A stretch of DNA of 64,000 nucleotides from Halopseudomonas pelagia CL-AP6 (GCF_000410875.1 NZ_AROI01000003.1:229206-293205), one strand, 5' to 3'; shown: positions 40,251-50,785, counted from the stretch's first letter. A program made the numbers and translations. Notes: generated by a model from the letters alone, not told the origin.

Positions 40251-40781
40251 ATGCCCGTGAAGTTGATCGCCAATGCACTGCTGTTCCAGGCTGGCTGGTT
40301 TGCCTGCGTACTGGGCGGTACCAGCGGCTGGTTGCTGATTCCGCTAGCAGCGCTCATTATTCACTTCACCTGGATCAGCTCCTGGGCGGCGGAAGGTAAA
40401 CTGGTGGTCAGCGTCATGCTGGCAGGCACTGCAGTGGATTCGTTTCTGCTGCAGATGGGGGTTTTCAGCTTCTCTGGTGACCCACTGTTGGCACCCTTGT
40501 GGCTGGTACTGCTCTGGGCAATGCTGGGCACCACACTGAATCATTGCTTGGCCTGGAGTGCCAAACCCGTGTGGCGCGCCTGCCTATTGGGCGCTATCGC
40601 CGGGCCGCTCTCATACTTCGCCGGCGCAAGCCTGGCGGATGTCGGATTGCCACTCGGCACCCAGACCAGCTTGATTATCCTGGCACTGTGCTGGGCGGTC
40701 ATCTACCCGCTATTGCACGGCTTCTCGCATCTGTATCGCGAGCAACTTCGGCTACGCCAGCAGGTGCAGAACAATCGCTAA
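40251..40781 (+). CDS. DUF2878 membrane protein
   Basis: A 176-residue integral membrane protein with about five hydrophobic segments (for example NALLFQAGWFACVLGG and LVLLWAMLGTTLNHCLAW). DUF2878 proteins follow CFA-synthase-like genes in many proteobacteria; no function is known. It starts 3 bases after the methyltransferase stop and is the last gene of the operon; it faces pagL across an 80-base gap in which I see no clear terminator. Confidence 0.88.
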   Translation: MPVKLIANALLFQAGWFACVLGGTSGWLLIPLAALIIHFTWISSWAAEGKLVVSVMLAGTAVDSFLLQMGVFSFSGDPLLAPLWLVLLWAMLGTTLNHCLAWSAKPVWRACLLGAIAGPLSYFAGASLADVGLPLGTQTSLIILALCWAVIYPLLHGFSHLYREQLRLRQQVQNNR

Positions 40782-40861
40782 GCGGCGGTAATCTCCCGCA
40801 AGAGCCCCACCTCGGCACAGCAATATCAACGGCTGGCCGGGCGGAAATCAGCTTGGCAAAC

Positions 40862-41389
40862 TTAGAAGTTGACCCGGTAGTAAAGCGCTGTCTTGTTGAT
40901 ACCTTGATTGGGCTGTTTGAGGCTGGCGTTGGAGTAATGGTAGTAGCGCACGCCCAGCTCAGAGCCAGAAGCAAAACGCATACCCAGGCCGATACGATCC
41001 TCAAACTGAAAAGCCGAGCCAATGTCAGCGCCGTGAGCCAAATCGGTCTTCGAGAACAGCGCTGCGCCGATACCCGCCTCGACAAAAGGGGTCACATCAT
41101 TCATGGCGCGGGGGAAATTAAACTGAAACATCGGAGCCAGAGAGGCGCTGAACGCGTCAATACCATCCCAATAGGTCAAACCCGCATCCCAGTATCCGTC
41201 CAGCACTACCGCTCCAGTATCACTCTGCCAAATAGGTTTCCCAAAGTCGAATTCCAGACCCGCTCGGTAGGTTAGTTCGGACTCCGAGCTCTGGCCCAGT
41301 TCCAAGGTAAAACCGCGATCGGCAAATGCCGGCTGTGTCAGCAGCGCGGCGCTGAGGCCGGCCATTACCCAAAGACTGCTTTTCTTCAT
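40862..41389 (-). CDS. pagL: lipid A 3-O-deacylase PagL-like, catalytic Glu replaced
   Basis: A 175-residue outer membrane beta-barrel with signal peptide (cut after AFA, residue 23) and a C-terminal aromatic residue (VNF). PagL removes the 3-O-acyl chain of lipid A. The catalytic His151 and Ser153 are present in YYHYSNASLKQPNQGIN, but the Glu of the His-Ser-Glu triad, expected 14 residues after the His, is Asn165. Activity may be reduced or supported by another residue. It is convergent with the lipid-modification operon and downstream of murI on the same strand. Confidence 0.88.
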   Translation of the reverse strand: MKKSSLWVMAGLSAALLTQPAFADRGFTLELGQSSESELTYRAGLEFDFGKPIWQSDTGAVVLDGYWDAGLTYWDGIDAFSASLAPMFQFNFPRAMNDVTPFVEAGIGAALFSKTDLAHGADIGSAFQFEDRIGLGMRFASGSELGVRYYHYSNASLKQPNQGINKTALYYRVNF

Positions 41390-41422
41390 CTATCCATTCC
41401 TAAAGAGACGTTTGGCAAAAGT

Positions 41423-41451
41423 GACCAAGACTTCATGCTCAAAGCTTGGTC
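41423..41451 (-). terminator. possible terminator after murI
   Basis: On the minus strand GACCAAG and CTTGGTC form a perfect 7-base-pair stem with a 15-base loop, 5 bases past the murI stop, followed by ACTTTTG. The T-run is short, so termination may be partial and pagL may be reached by read-through. Confidence 0.4.
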
Positions 41452-41455
41452 GAAT

Positions 41456-42244
41456 TTAAACCGGCAACCATTCCACGTTGGCATCACGCCCCCATAGCAC
41501 CGGCAACACCTTGTGCATCAGCTTAACATCGCCACTGGTCCAGAATCGCTCGACTGCGGCTGGACCGGCGGCGAGCAGATTGGCTTCCACCAACCTGTCC
41601 TGCAAATACCTGGCCACGGCGGCACCGGTATCGACTAGATTGACCTCTGGCGGGAGCAAGTGTTGCAAAACCTGCCGAACAAAAGGGTAATGAGTGCAGC
41701 CCAGGATCAGCGTATCGCAGCCAGCAGCCAGCAAAGGTGCGGTAAAACCGCGCAACAAGGCTTCGATCCGTGGACCTTGCAACTCGCCTTGCTCGATCAG
41801 CTCAACCAGTCCAGGGCAGGGTTGGGTTATCACCTTTACCGAACCAGCGAAGCGGTCCAACAACGCGGCAAACTTGGCACTTTGCAAGGTCCCGGTGGTC
41901 GCGAGCACGCCAACGATGCCGCTGCGCGTCGCCTGTGCCGCGGGCTTGACCGCTGGCTCCATGCCGATGATCGGCAGGTCATAAAGGCTGCGCAGATCAT
42001 TTACCGCCGCGGCGGTGGCGGTGTTACAGGCGACGACTAGGGCCTTGGCGCCCTGCCCAAGCAGAAAGCCGGCGATCGCCCGGCTGCGCTGACGTATTTG
42101 CTCGGGGCTTTTCTCTCCGTAGGGAACGTAGCCGCTGTCGGCGACGTATACCAGCGATTCATTGGGCAATTGTCGCCGAATTTCGTGCAATACCGATAAG
42201 CCGCCAACGCCGGAATCGAATACACCTACTGGGGCCGCATTCAC
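41456..42244 (-). CDS. murI: glutamate racemase
   Basis: Makes D-glutamate for peptidoglycan. The 262-residue protein has [10 protein letters not shown] at the N-terminus and the two catalytic cysteines Cys73 (VACNTATA) and Cys183 (LGCTHYP). It starts with GTG, overlapping the TGA of moeB (GTGA), so translation is coupled. Order prfA-prmC-moeB-murI is standard in pseudomonads. Confidence 0.96.
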   Translation of the reverse strand: MNAAPVGVFDSGVGGLSVLHEIRRQLPNESLVYVADSGYVPYGEKSPEQIRQRSRAIAGFLLGQGAKALVVACNTATAAAVNDLRSLYDLPIIGMEPAVKPAAQATRSGIVGVLATTGTLQSAKFAALLDRFAGSVKVITQPCPGLVELIEQGELQGPRIEALLRGFTAPLLAAGCDTLILGCTHYPFVRQVLQHLLPPEVNLVDTGAAVARYLQDRLVEANLLAAGPAAVERFWTSGDVKLMHKVLPVLWGRDANVEWLPV

Positions 42245-42990
42245 GGACGAGCTCCACAGCAGGCGCAGGCGCTGTCGCGCCGAATGCGCATCTCACGAAA
42301 ACGACTGCTCAGCGCATCGATCAACAGCAAACGCCCCACCAACGGCTCGCCGAAACCAGCCAATAGCTTCAAGGCTTCCAGCGCCTGCAGGCTACCCACA
42401 AGACCCACCAGCGGACCGATCACGCCCGCCTCACTGCAGCTCAGCGCGTCTTCGCCGCCGGTTCCGTACAGGCATTGATAGCAGGGGCTCTCGGGGTTGC
42501 GCGGATCAAACACGCTCAGCTGCCCCTCCAGCCGAATGGCGGCACCGGACACCAGGGGCTTGCCCAGGGCTACGCAGGCGGCGTTGACCGCCTGCCGGGT
42601 GGAGAAATTGTCCGAACAATCGAGCACCAGATCCACCGCAGCGACCGCGTCATGCAGCGCCGTATCGGCCAGCGCCTGCTGCAAGCGGCGAATCTGGATC
42701 TGCGGGTTAAGCGCCAACAGATGCTCAGATGCAGACTCAACCTTGGGCCGGCCGATATCGGTAGTATGATGAATGATCTGCCGTTGCAGGTTGGTCAGGT
42801 CGACCTGATCGTGATCCGCGAGCACCAGGGTCCCGACCCCCGCAGCAGCCAGATACAAAGCCACCGGCGCACCAAGGCCACCCAGACCGACAATCAATAC
42901 CTGGCTGTCGAGCAACCGTTGCTGGCCATCGATGTCAATCTGCGGCAACAGAATTTGCCGGCTGTAACGCAGCAGCTGTTCATCATCCAC
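42241..42990 (-). CDS. moeB: molybdopterin-synthase adenylyltransferase MoeB
   Basis: Activates the C-terminus of MoaD (or ThiS-type) carrier proteins by adenylation. The 249-residue ThiF/MoeB protein has the nucleotide motif [17 protein letters not shown] near residue 37, the arginine/Asp region DNFSTRQ near 130 and two CxxC zinc pairs (CYQC and CACC). The GTG start lies 7 bases after GGAGGG and inside the end of prmC; an earlier in-frame ATG would add 40 residues that are a shadow of prmC. Confidence 0.93.
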   Translation of the reverse strand: MDDEQLLRYSRQILLPQIDIDGQQRLLDSQVLIVGLGGLGAPVALYLAAAGVGTLVLADHDQVDLTNLQRQIIHHTTDIGRPKVESASEHLLALNPQIQIRRLQQALADTALHDAVAAVDLVLDCSDNFSTRQAVNAACVALGKPLVSGAAIRLEGQLSVFDPRNPESPCYQCLYGTGGEDALSCSEAGVIGPLVGLVGSLQALEALKLLAGFGEPLVGRLLLIDALSSRFREMRIRRDSACACCGARP

Positions 42991-43813
42991 ACCATTGCCC
43001 TCCACTGACTCGCTGGTGCCCAACCAAATCCTGCCAGGACTGCACCGCAGCAAATTCGCGCTGCCGCAGCAGCTCGCGCACCGCAGCAGCTTGGTCCCAA
43101 CCGTGCTCAATCAACAGCCAACCCTTGCGCTGCAAATAGTCTGGCGCCTGATCGACGATATGCCTGATGGCATCGAGCCCGTCGACACCGCTGACCAGCG
43201 CACTGGCCGGCTCGAATCGGACATCGCCTTGCTGCAAATGCGGGTCTGCGGTAGCGATATAAGGCGGGTTGCTGACAATCAGATCAAAAGCCTCTGCGGT
43301 CAGTGCAGTAAACCAGTCGCTTTGCACAAAGCGGGCATTAACCAACTGATGCGCCAGCCGATTGCGTTCAGCCAACTCCACTGCTTGCGCTATGCTGTCG
43401 CAGCCGAGTATCTGCCAGTCAGCGCGTTCACTGGCCAGCGCCAGGGCAATAGCACCGGTACCAGTACCCAGATCCAGCACCCGCGCATGGCCGGCAGGCC
43501 CCAGCTCCAGCGCCAGCTCGACTAGCCGCTCGGTATCGGCACGGGGTATCAAGGTAGCCGGGCTGACGTGTAAATCCAGACTCCAGAAGCCCTGCTGGCC
43601 CAGCAGATAAGCCACAGGCTCGCCTTCGCGCCGACGCGCCATCAGCAATTCGTAAGCCGCAAGCTGGTCAGCATCCAGCTCACGCTCCGGCCAGGTTCGC
43701 AGATAGCTTTGCGACTTGCCCAATACCTTGGCCAACAGCAACTGCGCATCCAGATCCGGCGTCGTCGAACCCGGCAACGCTACCTGCGCCAGCACGTCGG
43801 CAATGCAGGCCAT
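42983..43813 (-). CDS. prmC: release factor glutamine methyltransferase
   Basis: Methylates the Gln of the GGQ motif of release factors 1 and 2. The 276-residue protein has the SAM motif VLDLGTGTGAIAL (112-124) and the glutamine-binding NPPY at 182-185. Its start overlaps the stop of prfA (TAATG), so the enzyme and its substrate are encoded in a coupled pair. Confidence 0.97.
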   Translation of the reverse strand: MACIADVLAQVALPGSTTPDLDAQLLLAKVLGKSQSYLRTWPERELDADQLAAYELLMARRREGEPVAYLLGQQGFWSLDLHVSPATLIPRADTERLVELALELGPAGHARVLDLGTGTGAIALALASERADWQILGCDSIAQAVELAERNRLAHQLVNARFVQSDWFTALTAEAFDLIVSNPPYIATADPHLQQGDVRFEPASALVSGVDGLDAIRHIVDQAPDYLQRKGWLLIEHGWDQAAAVRELLRQREFAAVQSWQDLVGHQRVSGGQWCG

Positions 43814-44898
43814 TAGACCTGTTCCAGCGAAGCCAATTGGTCTGCCTGGTACTCACGCAGCAGCGGCTCGATCACCTGATCCAGATTGCCCTGCACTACG
43901 TCATCGAGGCTATAAAGGGTCAGGTTGATGCGGTGATCGGTAAGGCGTCCCTGCGGGAAGTTATAGGTGCGAATGCGTTCGGAGCGGTCACCCGAGCCGA
44001 CCAACGAGCGTCGCGTATCAGACATTTCCTTTTCCTGCGCCTCGCGCTGGCGGTTATCCAGCCTGGCCTGCAGCAAGCTCATGGCCTTGGCCCGGTTCTT
44101 GTGCTGAGAGCGCTCTTCCTGGCACTCGACAACAATACCGGTGGGCAAATGCGTCAAGCGAATAGCCGAGTCGGTTTTGTTCACGTGCTGACCGCCTGCG
44201 CCTGAGGAGCGATAGGTATCGACGCGCAAGTCCCCGGCGTTGATTTCGATCTGCGCCTGCTCGTCAGCCTCGGGCATGATAGCCACAGTACAGGCCGAGG
44301 TATGAATACGGCCCTGGGATTCAGTCTCGGGCACGCGCTGTACGCGATGGGCACCGGACTCGAATTTCAAACGGGCATACACGCCCTGCCCCTCCACCCG
44401 GGCGATGACTTCTTTATAGCCGCCATGCTCACCGGTATTCTCCGAGAGTATCTCAATACGCCAGCCCTGCCGCTCGGCGTATTTACTGTACATGCGGAAC
44501 AAATCACCGGCGAAAATGGCCGCCTCGTCACCGCCGGTCCCGGCGCGCACTTCGAGAAACACGTTGCGCTCGTCGTTGGGATCTTTGGGCAGCAACAGAA
44601 AATTCAGCCGTTCTTCGATTGCTTCCAGGCGCGAAGCGCAGTCGGCGGCATCTTCCTCGGCCATCTCGCGCACGTCCGGATCGCTGTCCTTGAGCAGGCT
44701 GCGTGCTTCGAGCAGATCAGCCTGTACCTTCTGCCAACCGATATAACACTGGATGGTCGCGTCCAGATCGGCATATTCCTTGGAATAGGCGCGAAAACGG
44801 GTCTGATCGCTGATCACTTCGGCATCGCTGAGCTGCGCCGAGAGTTCCTCGAAGCGCTCCTGCATGATATCCAGCCGATTTAATAAAGATGCCTTCAT
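43813..44898 (-). CDS. prfA: peptide chain release factor 1
   Basis: Reads UAA and UAG stops. The 361-residue protein carries the tripeptide anticodon region (PETESQG... then [10 protein letters not shown]) and the catalytic GGQ in [14 protein letters not shown] near residue 235. It overlaps hemA by 4 bases (ATGA) upstream and prmC downstream. Confidence 0.98.
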   Translation of the reverse strand: MKASLLNRLDIMQERFEELSAQLSDAEVISDQTRFRAYSKEYADLDATIQCYIGWQKVQADLLEARSLLKDSDPDVREMAEEDAADCASRLEAIEERLNFLLLPKDPNDERNVFLEVRAGTGGDEAAIFAGDLFRMYSKYAERQGWRIEILSENTGEHGGYKEVIARVEGQGVYARLKFESGAHRVQRVPETESQGRIHTSACTVAIMPEADEQAQIEINAGDLRVDTYRSSGAGGQHVNKTDSAIRLTHLPTGIVVECQEERSQHKNRAKAMSLLQARLDNRQREAQEKEMSDTRRSLVGSGDRSERIRTYNFPQGRLTDHRINLTLYSLDDVVQGNLDQVIEPLLREYQADQLASLEQV

Positions 44899-46172
44899 GG
44901 TTTGCCTTGCGTGGTAGTCACATCGTCCAGGGCAAACAGCTCCTGGGCCAGCGCCAGGGCCTCGGCACGGCCCTCGGCGCTCATCTGTTTCAGCTGCACA
45001 CTGGGATCGTGCAGCAGTTTGTTGGTCAGCGCACGGGCCATTTCGGCCATCACCACTGAAGCGTCAGCACCGCGTTCCAGGCGCGCCTGGGCCTTGGCCA
45101 GCTCTTGATCGCGCAGGCTTTCAGCTTTGAGCCGATAGCGCCGCAGTACGTCCACCGCTGCCAGGGCGCGCAGGCGCTGCATGAATTCATTAGTACCCAA
45201 ATCAATCAGCCGTTCGGCGGCTTCTGCGGCATCCTGACGTGAGCGCAGGTTGTCTTCAATCACCTCGTGCAGGTCGTCAACGGTATACAAATAGACATCC
45301 GCCAGACCGCCGACCTCGGGCTCGATATCCCGCGGCACGGCGATATCCACCATAAACATAGGTTTATGCCGACGCTGCTTCAGCGCACGCTCAACCGCAC
45401 CCTTACCCAGAATCGGCAGCGGGCTGGCGGTGGAGCTAATGACGATGTCGCACTGGGCAAGAAAATCCGGGATCTGGTTAAGCAAAATCGCCTGGCCGCC
45501 CAGCGGCTCGCTGAGCAGTTCGGCACGCTCCAGGGTCCGATTGGCCACAATGATCCTGCCTACGCCCTGCTCGAACAAATGCCTGGCGACTAGCGCAATG
45601 GTTTCCCCAGCACCGATAAGCAGCGCAGTGCTGCGCTTGAGATCACTGAATATCTGCCGTGACAGGCTGACGGCAGCAAAAGCCACCGACACCGGGTTCT
45701 CGCCTATAGCCGTATCGGTGCGTACCTGCTTGGCGGTGTTGAAGGTGCTCTGGAACAGCCGATCCAGATAAGGCCCCAAGGTGCCGGCGGTGCGCGCCGA
45801 CTGCCAGGCATCTTTCATCTGCCCGAGAATTTGCGGTTCGCCCAACACCATCGAATCCAGCCCGGCAGCGACGCGCATCATATGCGTCACCGCGCCAGCA
45901 TCGCTGTGCAGGTAACTGCAACCGCGCAGCTCGTCAATCGTCAAGCCGTGGAAGGCCGCAAACCAGGCGAGTAAGCGCTCGGCGTCGGGGTGATCCTGCG
46001 AGCAATATATTTCAGTACGATTGCACGTGGATAGAATCGCCACTTCTTGGGTCATAGTCTCATCACGCAGCCGCTGCAACGCACCAGCCAGTTGCTCGGG
46101 GGCAAACGCCACCCGCTCACGCAGATCGACAGCTGCAGTCTTGTGATTGATCCCGAACGCGAGGAAGCCCAT
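44895..46172 (-). CDS. hemA: glutamyl-tRNA reductase
   Basis: First committed step of tetrapyrrole synthesis by the C5 path. The 425-residue protein has the catalytic Cys50 in [10 protein letters not shown], the NADPH motif [13 protein letters not shown] near residue 190 and a C-terminal dimerisation helix. Heading the hemA-prfA-prmC-moeB-murI operon links heme synthesis with translation termination, as in E. coli. The GAGG-type ribosome site is weak. Confidence 0.98.
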   Translation of the reverse strand: MGFLAFGINHKTAAVDLRERVAFAPEQLAGALQRLRDETMTQEVAILSTCNRTEIYCSQDHPDAERLLAWFAAFHGLTIDELRGCSYLHSDAGAVTHMMRVAAGLDSMVLGEPQILGQMKDAWQSARTAGTLGPYLDRLFQSTFNTAKQVRTDTAIGENPVSVAFAAVSLSRQIFSDLKRSTALLIGAGETIALVARHLFEQGVGRIIVANRTLERAELLSEPLGGQAILLNQIPDFLAQCDIVISSTASPLPILGKGAVERALKQRRHKPMFMVDIAVPRDIEPEVGGLADVYLYTVDDLHEVIEDNLRSRQDAAEAAERLIDLGTNEFMQRLRALAAVDVLRRYRLKAESLRDQELAKAQARLERGADASVVMAEMARALTNKLLHDPSVQLKQMSAEGRAEALALAQELFALDDVTTTQGKP

Positions 46173-46202
46173 GGTATCCCGTTTATCTCCACATAACGTG
46201 CA

Positions 46203-46231
46203 ATTGTCCTATGTATACCGGTGGCGATCAA
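46203..46231 (-). promoter_or_regulatory. probable hemA promoter
   Basis: On the minus strand TTGATC (-35) and GACAAT (-10) are 17 bases apart, about 30 bases upstream of the hemA ATG. The 133-base gap between hemA and the divergent TPR lipoprotein gene also has to hold the opposite promoter, which I cannot locate with confidence. Confidence 0.5.
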
Positions 46232-46305
46232 TTCCCTTGACCCAGTGGGTTTGCAACAGATCCTGTGTCATGATGAAGTCTCCGCCGAACAACTCCAGAG
46301 TACGC

Positions 46306-48051
46306 ATGAGCCAACCCATCAAGGCAGTCCTCCAACGCCCGTTGCTGAGCCTCGGCCTGGGCCTGATTCTGACCGGCTGCGCCGCAACAGGCACCAGCCC
46401 GACGGCACCTGAGCCCGCGCCTACCAGTCAGGCCGAAGAGATCAAGGCCGCTGAAGCGCCTGTCGTCTATGGCAACTTCCGCAAGGATACGCTTTATGAC
46501 CTGCTGACGGCGGAAATTGCCGGGCAGCGTAATCGATATGACGTGGCGCTGGGTAATTACCTGCTGCAAGCGGAGCAAACCCGTGACCCCGGTGTGGTCG
46601 AGCGAGCCATGCGGGTGGCCGAATTTCTAGGCGCCCATCGTCCGGCGTTGGATATGGCCATGCTCTGGACCGACGTAGACCCACAGAATCCCGACGCATT
46701 CCGCTCTGCTGCCTTGCATCTGGCCCGCGCCGGCCAGCATGAAGAGGCCATGCAGGCGATGCAGACAGTGCTGGCCATGCAGGGCGAAACCCATTTTGAC
46801 TTTCTCGCCCTGGCGGCGGCCCAAAGCGATAGCCACACGCGCAAAGCGTTGTTGCACAGCATTGAACGGCTGGTGGCAGCCAACCCGGAGAACGCTCAGT
46901 TGCTGTTCGCCAATGCCTTGCTATTGCAACAGGATGAACGTGAGGATGAAGCGCTGGTGCTACTAAACCGTAACCCGGTCGCCGCCTCCGCCCCGCAAGC
47001 ATTAATGCTGCACAGCCGCCTACTCGCTGCCGACGGCCAAACTGATGAGGCCATCAGCCTGCTTCAGGAAGGCTTGAGACAGAGTCCGGACGACAGCCGC
47101 ATGCGCCTACTGCTAGCCCGCCTGCTGGTCTCCGAAGGTGAGCTGGATGCTGCCGCTGCGCAGTTCACACTGCTCACACAACACAACCCTGACGACCTGG
47201 ATCTGCTGCTGTCCCTGGCCCTGATCAACTTGGAAGGGGAGCAATTTGCCGCCGCAGCTGAGCATTTTGAACGCTTACTGGACGCTGATCCGAACAACGA
47301 TACGGCGCGCTACCATCTGGGTATCGCCTATCAGCAGCTGGACCAGCCAGAAAAAGCATTAGAGGCGTGGCAGGGCGTTCAGGGTGAACGTGATTTTCTC
47401 ACTTCTCGCTTGCGCATCAGCCAACTGATGGCTGATCAAGGGCGTGTCGACGAGCTCGCCACGCGCCTGGAAGCCGACCGCGCAGCCAGGCCAGATGCGG
47501 CCTTGCAGCTGTATTTGATCGAGATAGAGTCGCTCGCACCGAGCAACCCGGCCCTGGCGATGCAGCGGGCAAACGACGCCCTGCAACGCTATGAGTTTGA
47601 CAGTAACCTGTTGTACACCCGCGCCATGCTGGCAGAAAAAGTAGGCCAGCCTGAGCAACTGAAAGTCGATTTACGCACGATCATTGAGCGCGAACCGGAG
47701 AACAGCATGGCGCTAAATGCGCTGGGCTACACGCTGGCTGATCGTAATGAGAGTCTGGATGAAGCCTTGCAGTTGATTGAGAAGGCCGCCGCGCTTAACC
47801 CCGACGACCCGGCGATCACCGATAGCCTGGGTTGGGTACATTACCGCCTGGGCAATCTTGAACTTGCCGAAGAGTATCTGCGCAAAGCCTACACAGCTTA
47901 TCCCGATCCGGAAGTGGCCGCACACCTGGGAGAAGTTCTCTGGGCCCAAGGCAAACACAGGGAAGCCCGAAAAATCTGGGACAAGTCCCTGAAAGCCGAT
48001 CCGGAGAATGACATTGTCCCCGCTACTCGCCAACGTCTGGAAAGCCACTGA
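46306..48051 (+). CDS. TPR-repeat lipoprotein
   Basis: A 581-residue lipoprotein (lipobox LTGC, Cys25) made almost wholly of tetratricopeptide repeats, for example LALINLEGEQFAAAAEHFERLL, DTARYHLGIAYQQLDQPEKAL and DSLGWVHYRLGNLELAEEYL. It corresponds to PA4667 of P. aeruginosa by position between hemA and lolB. A role in envelope or LPS/lipoprotein biogenesis is plausible but not shown. The start before SQPIKAVLQRP is chosen because it gives a normal lipoprotein signal; earlier in-frame ATGs at 46270 and 46273 lack a ribosome site. Confidence 0.87.
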   Translation: MSQPIKAVLQRPLLSLGLGLILTGCAATGTSPTAPEPAPTSQAEEIKAAEAPVVYGNFRKDTLYDLLTAEIAGQRNRYDVALGNYLLQAEQTRDPGVVERAMRVAEFLGAHRPALDMAMLWTDVDPQNPDAFRSAALHLARAGQHEEAMQAMQTVLAMQGETHFDFLALAAAQSDSHTRKALLHSIERLVAANPENAQLLFANALLLQQDEREDEALVLLNRNPVAASAPQALMLHSRLLAADGQTDEAISLLQEGLRQSPDDSRMRLLLARLLVSEGELDAAAAQFTLLTQHNPDDLDLLLSLALINLEGEQFAAAAEHFERLLDADPNNDTARYHLGIAYQQLDQPEKALEAWQGVQGERDFLTSRLRISQLMADQGRVDELATRLEADRAARPDAALQLYLIEIESLAPSNPALAMQRANDALQRYEFDSNLLYTRAMLAEKVGQPEQLKVDLRTIIEREPENSMALNALGYTLADRNESLDEALQLIEKAAALNPDDPAITDSLGWVHYRLGNLELAEEYLRKAYTAYPDPEVAAHLGEVLWAQGKHREARKIWDKSLKADPENDIVPATRQRLESH

Positions 48052-48055
48052 GCCC

Positions 48056-48673
48056 ATGCGCCTGCTTCGTAACCTGTCACTGCTGATAATAATCACCACC
48101 CTCGCCGCCTGTAGCAACCTGCATCAACGCGAAACCCTCGAACTGGGCGGTGACAGCCAAGCCTGGCAGCTACACCGCCAGAGCGTGGTATCACTCGACG
48201 CCTGGCTGATCCACGGTAAGCTCGGCGTACGCTCACCCCAAGAGTCCGGCAGCGGCACCCTGTATTGGGAGCAACAGCAGGAGCGCTACGACATCCGCCT
48301 GTCCGGCCCGCTGGGCCGTGGCGCGACGCAACTGCAAGGCGATAGTAACGGTATCGTCCTGGATATCGCCGGCCAGCCCACCATGCGCGCCGCCTCGGCG
48401 GAACAGCTACTCGAACAACAGATAGGCTGGCGGCTGCCGGTCGAGCACCTGCTCTGGTGGGTCCGCGGCCTGCCCGCGCCTGATAGCCCGAGCCGCTTGC
48501 AGCTTGATACAGACAGTCGGCTGGCAAGACTCAATCAGTCCGGCTGGACGATCGAATATAGCCGTTATCAAACAGTCGGGAATATGCAGTTGCCACAGCG
48601 CATGCAGTTATCCGGCCATGACGTGCTGCTGACCTTGGTAGTCACCAGCTGGGAGCCACGCACGCTGCCATGA
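48056..48673 (+). CDS. lolB: outer-membrane lipoprotein receptor LolB
   Basis: Receives lipoproteins from LolA and inserts them in the outer membrane; itself a lipoprotein. The 205-residue protein has lipobox LAAC (Cys19) and LolB signatures [22 protein letters not shown] and [11 protein letters not shown]. It starts 4 bases after the TPR gene and overlaps ispE (ATGA), forming a TPR-lolB-ispE unit. Confidence 0.94.
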   Translation: MRLLRNLSLLIIITTLAACSNLHQRETLELGGDSQAWQLHRQSVVSLDAWLIHGKLGVRSPQESGSGTLYWEQQQERYDIRLSGPLGRGATQLQGDSNGIVLDIAGQPTMRAASAEQLLEQQIGWRLPVEHLLWWVRGLPAPDSPSRLQLDTDSRLARLNQSGWTIEYSRYQTVGNMQLPQRMQLSGHDVLLTLVVTSWEPRTLP

Positions 48674-49524
48674 GCCCCACCTCTCTGAGCTTGCCAGCAC
48701 CAGCCAAACTCAACCTGTTTTTGCATATCACCGGGCGCCGCGCCGACGGCTACCATACCCTGCAGACGTTGTTTCAGTTTCTGGACATCGCCGACACCTT
48801 GGACATCACCTGCCGCTCAGATAATCAGATTCTGCTTCACAGCGAGCTGGCAGGCGTAGCAACGGACGACAACCTCATCACCCGTGCCGCCCGCCTGCTG
48901 CAACAACACACAGGCACATCACTGGGTGCTGATATTGTGCTGCACAAGCGCTTGCCGATGGGCGGAGGACTCGGCGGCGGCAGTTCGGACGCCGCAACCA
49001 CACTGGTCGGTCTCAATCACCTGTGGCAGACCGGCGTAACACCCGCAGAGCTTGCTGTACTAGGCCTGCAACTGGGCGCCGACGTGCCGGTTTTCGTGCT
49101 TGGCAGCGCCGCTTGGGCGGAAGGGGTGGGCGAAAAAATCACCCCGGTAGAGCTCGATGAGCCCTGGTATTTGGTCATTGTGCCGGCCTGCCAGGTCAGC
49201 ACCGCAGAGATATTTTCTGATCAAAGGTTGACGCGTGATACCCAGCCCATTACATTAGCGGCCTTCCGAGAACAAGGCGGTCGTAATGATTGCCTGCCGG
49301 TCGCGGAAGAGCGTTATCCTGAAATACGTAACGCTTTGATCTTGCTAAACAATTATTGTGAGGCTAAGATGACCGGAACTGGCAGTTGTGTGTTTGGGGC
49401 CTTCCCAAACGAACGCGAAGCTGATAAAGTTCGCGCCCGGTTGCCAGCCACTCTGCAAAGCTTTGTCGCACACGGATGTAACAGATCACCGTTACACCAA
49501 ATGCTCAACAAAGACGCGCAATAA
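48670..49524 (+). CDS. ispE: 4-diphosphocytidyl-2-C-methyl-D-erythritol kinase
   Basis: Fourth step of the MEP isoprenoid pathway. The 284-residue GHMP kinase starts with [22 protein letters not shown], has the ATP loop [14 protein letters not shown] at 96-109 and the C-terminal [12 protein letters not shown] loop. The start overlaps the lolB stop. tRNA-Gln and prs follow on the same strand. Confidence 0.96.
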   Translation: MSPTSLSLPAPAKLNLFLHITGRRADGYHTLQTLFQFLDIADTLDITCRSDNQILLHSELAGVATDDNLITRAARLLQQHTGTSLGADIVLHKRLPMGGGLGGGSSDAATTLVGLNHLWQTGVTPAELAVLGLQLGADVPVFVLGSAAWAEGVGEKITPVELDEPWYLVIVPACQVSTAEIFSDQRLTRDTQPITLAAFREQGGRNDCLPVAEERYPEIRNALILLNNYCEAKMTGTGSCVFGAFPNEREADKVRARLPATLQSFVAHGCNRSPLHQMLNKDAQ

Positions 49525-49552
49525 GGATGCAGCCGTGCATCCGGACAGTTAC

Positions 49553-49627
49553 AGGGGCGTAGCCAAGCGGTAAGGCAGCGGGTTTTGATCCCGCCATGCG
49601 TTGGTTCGAATCCAGCCGCCCCTGCCA
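49553..49627 (+). tRNA. tRNA-Gln (anticodon TTG)
   Basis: 75 bases including an encoded CCA. Acceptor AGGGGCG pairs with CGCCCCT; anticodon stem GCGGG/CCCGC holds the loop TTTTGAT with TTG at 49585-49587; T-loop GTTCGAATC. It sits between ispE and prs, the same place as in other pseudomonads, and is probably transcribed with them. Confidence 0.97.
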
Positions 49628-49739
49628 TTTTTTCCGGCAGCAACCACTACATTTTGAATCCGCTTCGGGTCCAATGCATCTGCATGGCCGTGCCGCGGAT
49701 TCATTCGCACTGACCACTACCCAAAAAAGGTAATGCAGC
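49628..49739 (+). other. tRNA-Gln to prs spacer with a long-range stem
   Basis: GAATCCG (49656-49662) can pair with CGGATTC (49696-49702), 23 bases upstream of the AAAAAAGG ribosome site of prs. It may help processing of the tRNA-prs transcript. A T-run (TTTTTT) follows the tRNA directly but has no stem other than the tRNA itself. Confidence 0.3.
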
Positions 49740-50681
49740 GTGTCCAAGATGATGGTTTTTGCGGGGAACGCCAACCCCGATCTGGCACGACGCGTCGTGC
49801 GTCAGTTGCACATTCCCCTAGGCGACGCCTCGGTTGGTCGCTTTAGCGACGGTGAAGTCACTGTCGAGCTTAACGAAAACGTTCGCGGTAAGGATGTTTT
49901 TATCATCCAGCCCACTTGCGCACCGACCAATGACAACCTGATGGAACTGGTGATCATGGCCGATGCCCTGCGCCGCTCCTCGGCGTCACGTATCACTGCC
50001 GTTATGCCCTACTTCGGTTACGCCCGCCAAGACCGCCGTCCGCGTTCGGCGCGCGTTGCCATCAGCGCCAAAGTGGTGGCCGACATGCTCGGCACCGTCG
50101 GCGTCGACAGAGTTCTCACCGTCGACTTGCACGCTGACCAGATTCAGGGTTTCTTTGATATCCCCGTCGACAACATCTATGGCTCACCGGTACTGGTCGA
50201 CGACCTGATCAGTCAGCGTCACGATAATCTGATGATCGTATCCCCAGATATCGGCGGTGTAGTCCGCGCCCGCGCTGTAGCCAAGCAGATCGGTGCAGAC
50301 CTGGCGATTATCGACAAACGTCGACCCAAGGCCAACCAGTCTGAAGTCATGCACATCATCGGCGATGTGGAAGGCCGCAATTGCATTCTGATCGACGACA
50401 TGGTCGATACTGCCGGCACCTTGTGTCATGCAGCCAAGGCCCTGAAGGACCACGGCGCAGACAAAGTCTTTGCCTACGCCACGCATGCCGTCCTCTCGGG
50501 CAAGGCGATAGATAATATTACCAATTCAATGCTCGACGAACTGGTCGTGACCAACACTATCCCGCTGACCGGTCCAAGCGCAGCCTGTGACCGTATTCGC
50601 CAGCTGGATATGGCACCGATTATCGCCGAGGCGATGCGCCGAATCAGTAATGAAGAATCCATCAGTGCCATGTTCCGCTAG
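49740..50681 (+). CDS. prs: ribose-phosphate pyrophosphokinase
   Basis: Makes PRPP for nucleotide, His and Trp synthesis and for the salvage enzymes encoded near 20 kb. The 313-residue protein has the ATP-region motif [15 protein letters not shown] near residue 95 and the PRPP loop [14 protein letters not shown] near 215. It starts with GTG, with AAGG about 10 bases upstream. Confidence 0.97.
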   Translation: MSKMMVFAGNANPDLARRVVRQLHIPLGDASVGRFSDGEVTVELNENVRGKDVFIIQPTCAPTNDNLMELVIMADALRRSSASRITAVMPYFGYARQDRRPRSARVAISAKVVADMLGTVGVDRVLTVDLHADQIQGFFDIPVDNIYGSPVLVDDLISQRHDNLMIVSPDIGGVVRARAVAKQIGADLAIIDKRRPKANQSEVMHIIGDVEGRNCILIDDMVDTAGTLCHAAKALKDHGADKVFAYATHAVLSGKAIDNITNSMLDELVVTNTIPLTGPSAACDRIRQLDMAPIIAEAMRRISNEESISAMFR

Positions 50682-50703
50682 GAACAGGGCACTGGGTAAA
50701 CAG

Positions 50704-50726
50704 CCCGGCTGATGACAGCCGGGTTT
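50704..50726 (+). terminator. terminator after prs
   Basis: An 8-base-pair GC-rich stem CCCGGCTG/CAGCCGGG with loop ATGA, followed by TTTATAT. The T-run is imperfect, so termination may be partial before rplY. Confidence 0.6.
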
Positions 50727-50785
50727 ATATCAATCATCCGACGCGCTGGTCGCAAGTGCCCGGATGTTCAGCAAGGAGACTAACT

